From Megalopta genalis (lineage: Eukaryota; Arthropoda; Insecta; Hymenoptera; Halictidae): DNA of 64,000 nucleotides. Shown here piece by piece: positions 63,442 through 64,000 of the stretch. Below the pieces are notes generated by a model, which saw only the letters and a list, made by a program, of their open reading frames with translations, had not been told where the DNA came from and made no database searches. Positions within the stretch are counted from its first letter, which is position 1; every line of letters starts with the position of its first letter. Where the stretch lies: NCBI RefSeq assembly GCF_051020955.1, contig NW_027477530.1, positions 1 through 64,000 on the forward strand, given 5' to 3'. The position numbers and the translations under genes are program-made.

Positions 63442-64000
63442 TTGTTTCGCCTGCATTTGAAGCTATATCATTTATGTCGCAAGTATTTGAAGCTAAATCA
63501 TTTGTGTTGCATGGATTTGAAGCTCATCCTTCTACTTCGCATTGATTTGAAGCTAAATCAAGTTTATCGCATGGATTTTGAAGCTAACTCGTTTGATCGT
63601 CTGCATTTGAAGCTATATCACTTATATCCCAAGTGTTTGAAGCTAAATTATTTGTTAAGCATGGATTTGAATGTAAACCTCCTACATCGCATTGATTTGA
63701 AGCTAAATCATGGGTTTCGCATGGATTAGAAGCTAACACGTTTGTTTCGCCTGCATTTGAAGCTATATCATTTATATCGCAAATATTTGAAGCGAAATCA
63801 TTTGTTAAGCATGGATTTGAAGGTAAACCATCTACATCGCATTGATTTGAATCTAAATCATGAGTTTCGCATGGATTAGAAGCTAACTAGTTTGTTTCGC
63901 CTGCATTTGAAGCTATATCATTTATATCGCAAGTATTTGAAGCTAAATCATTTGTGTTCCACGGATTTGAAGCTGATCCTTCTACTTCGCATTGATTTGA
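63442..64000. repeat. Ordinary HORs running off the window end
   Basis: Typical 300 bp HORs resume, with GAATGTAAACC and CATGGGTTTCGC as minor variants. The array continues beyond the window. Confidence 0.9.

Larger units (their letters stand above)
1..64000. repeat. Uninterrupted 30 bp tandem-repeat (satellite-like) array with 150/300 bp higher-order structure
   Basis: Every stretch of the window reads as consecutive 30 bp units built on the core GATTTGAAGCTAAATCAT. Five monomer classes follow each other in fixed order: a (ends TGTTTCGCCT), b (GCATTTGAAG start, ends ATCGCAA), c (GTATTTGAAG start), d (GGATTTGAAGGTAAACC) and e (TGATTTGAAG start). Five monomers make 150 bp. Two pentamer versions alternate to make a 300 bp repeat; one has monomer a beginning GGATTAGAAG, the other has a' beginning GGATTTTGAA and ending GATCGTCT. 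No unique spacer, gene, transposon or RNA gene interrupts the array, and both window ends are inside it. The structure is seen directly. A satellite, possibly of centromeric, subtelomeric or other heterochromatic origin, is inference. Confidence 0.98.

Noticed and set aside
1..64000. CRISPR array
   Set aside because: There are no unique spacers between repeats; monomers are contiguous and all related. No cas genes are present.
1..64000. Simple telomeric repeat or telomerase-type array
   Set aside because: The monomer is 30 bp, divergent and arranged in ordered classes, with no G-rich strand. A subtelomeric location remains possible.
1..64000. Alternative genetic code making either strand one giant gene
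   Set aside because: The minus frame meets both TAG and TGA, the plus frame meets TAG and TAA, and one-base and 7 bp indels break the frames. No single common reassignment opens either strand throughout.
1..64000. Mobile element, rRNA, tRNA or replication origin embedded in the array
   Set aside because: No stretch departs from the 30 bp repeat, so there is no room for any of these in the window.

Overview
The whole 64 kb window is one uninterrupted tandem-repeat array. I found no unique sequence, no RNA gene, no mobile element and no convincing protein-coding gene. The basic unit is a 30 bp monomer (core GATTTGAAGCTAAATCAT, AT-rich), present about 2,130 times. Monomers fall into five ordered classes that make a 150 bp pentamer. 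Two diverged pentamers alternate to give a 300 bp higher-order repeat (HOR), and blocks of HORs are duplicated again as super-repeats of about 0.5 to 5.6 kb. This layered layout, with in-register duplications, deletions, hybrid monomers and short conversion-like tracts, is what unequal exchange in a eukaryotic satellite or macrosatellite (centromeric, pericentromeric, subtelomeric or other heterochromatin) produces. A eukaryotic source is an inference from this architecture. Nothing here identifies the species, and a repetitive giant gene from a bacterium or protist is not formally excluded.

Layout: (1) 1-13,500 holds about 2.4 copies of a 5,640 bp super-repeat. (2) 13,621-21,560 holds two full copies (3,510 and 3,811 bp) and the start of a third copy of another block. 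(3) 21,561-24,110 returns to material homologous to about 4,070-6,620. (4) 24,111-35,660 is a nest of shorter duplications with periods of 1,500, 3,060, 1,680, 1,230 and 1,830 bp. (5) 35,211-39,260 is a third appearance of the 5.6 kb-type block, with an internal 750 bp duplication. (6) 39,261-48,027 carries a 3.2 kb repeat, a 1,680 bp repeat and a 480 bp repeat. (7) 48,028-63,441 is three consecutive super-repeats of 5,458, 4,528 and 5,428 bp; their length differences come mainly from a 930 bp deletion in the second, a 150 bp difference and a variant-rich tail in the third. (8) 63,442-64,000 is ordinary array. Both window ends lie inside the array, so its true length is unknown.

Coding potential: the 30 bp unit is ten codons, so open frames recur on both strands. 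On + the frame gives Leu/Lys/His/Asn-rich decapeptides and is closed again and again, nearly always by TAG. On - the frame gives a far more protein-like decapeptide (pattern L-A-S-N-x-C-D/E-x-x-D/N), but it is closed by TAG and TGA in abundant monomer classes. The best reading is a non-coding satellite that may descend from a minus-strand gene encoding decapeptide repeats. Length is held at 30 bp almost perfectly: only eight off-register indels are visible, and six of them are copies of one event.
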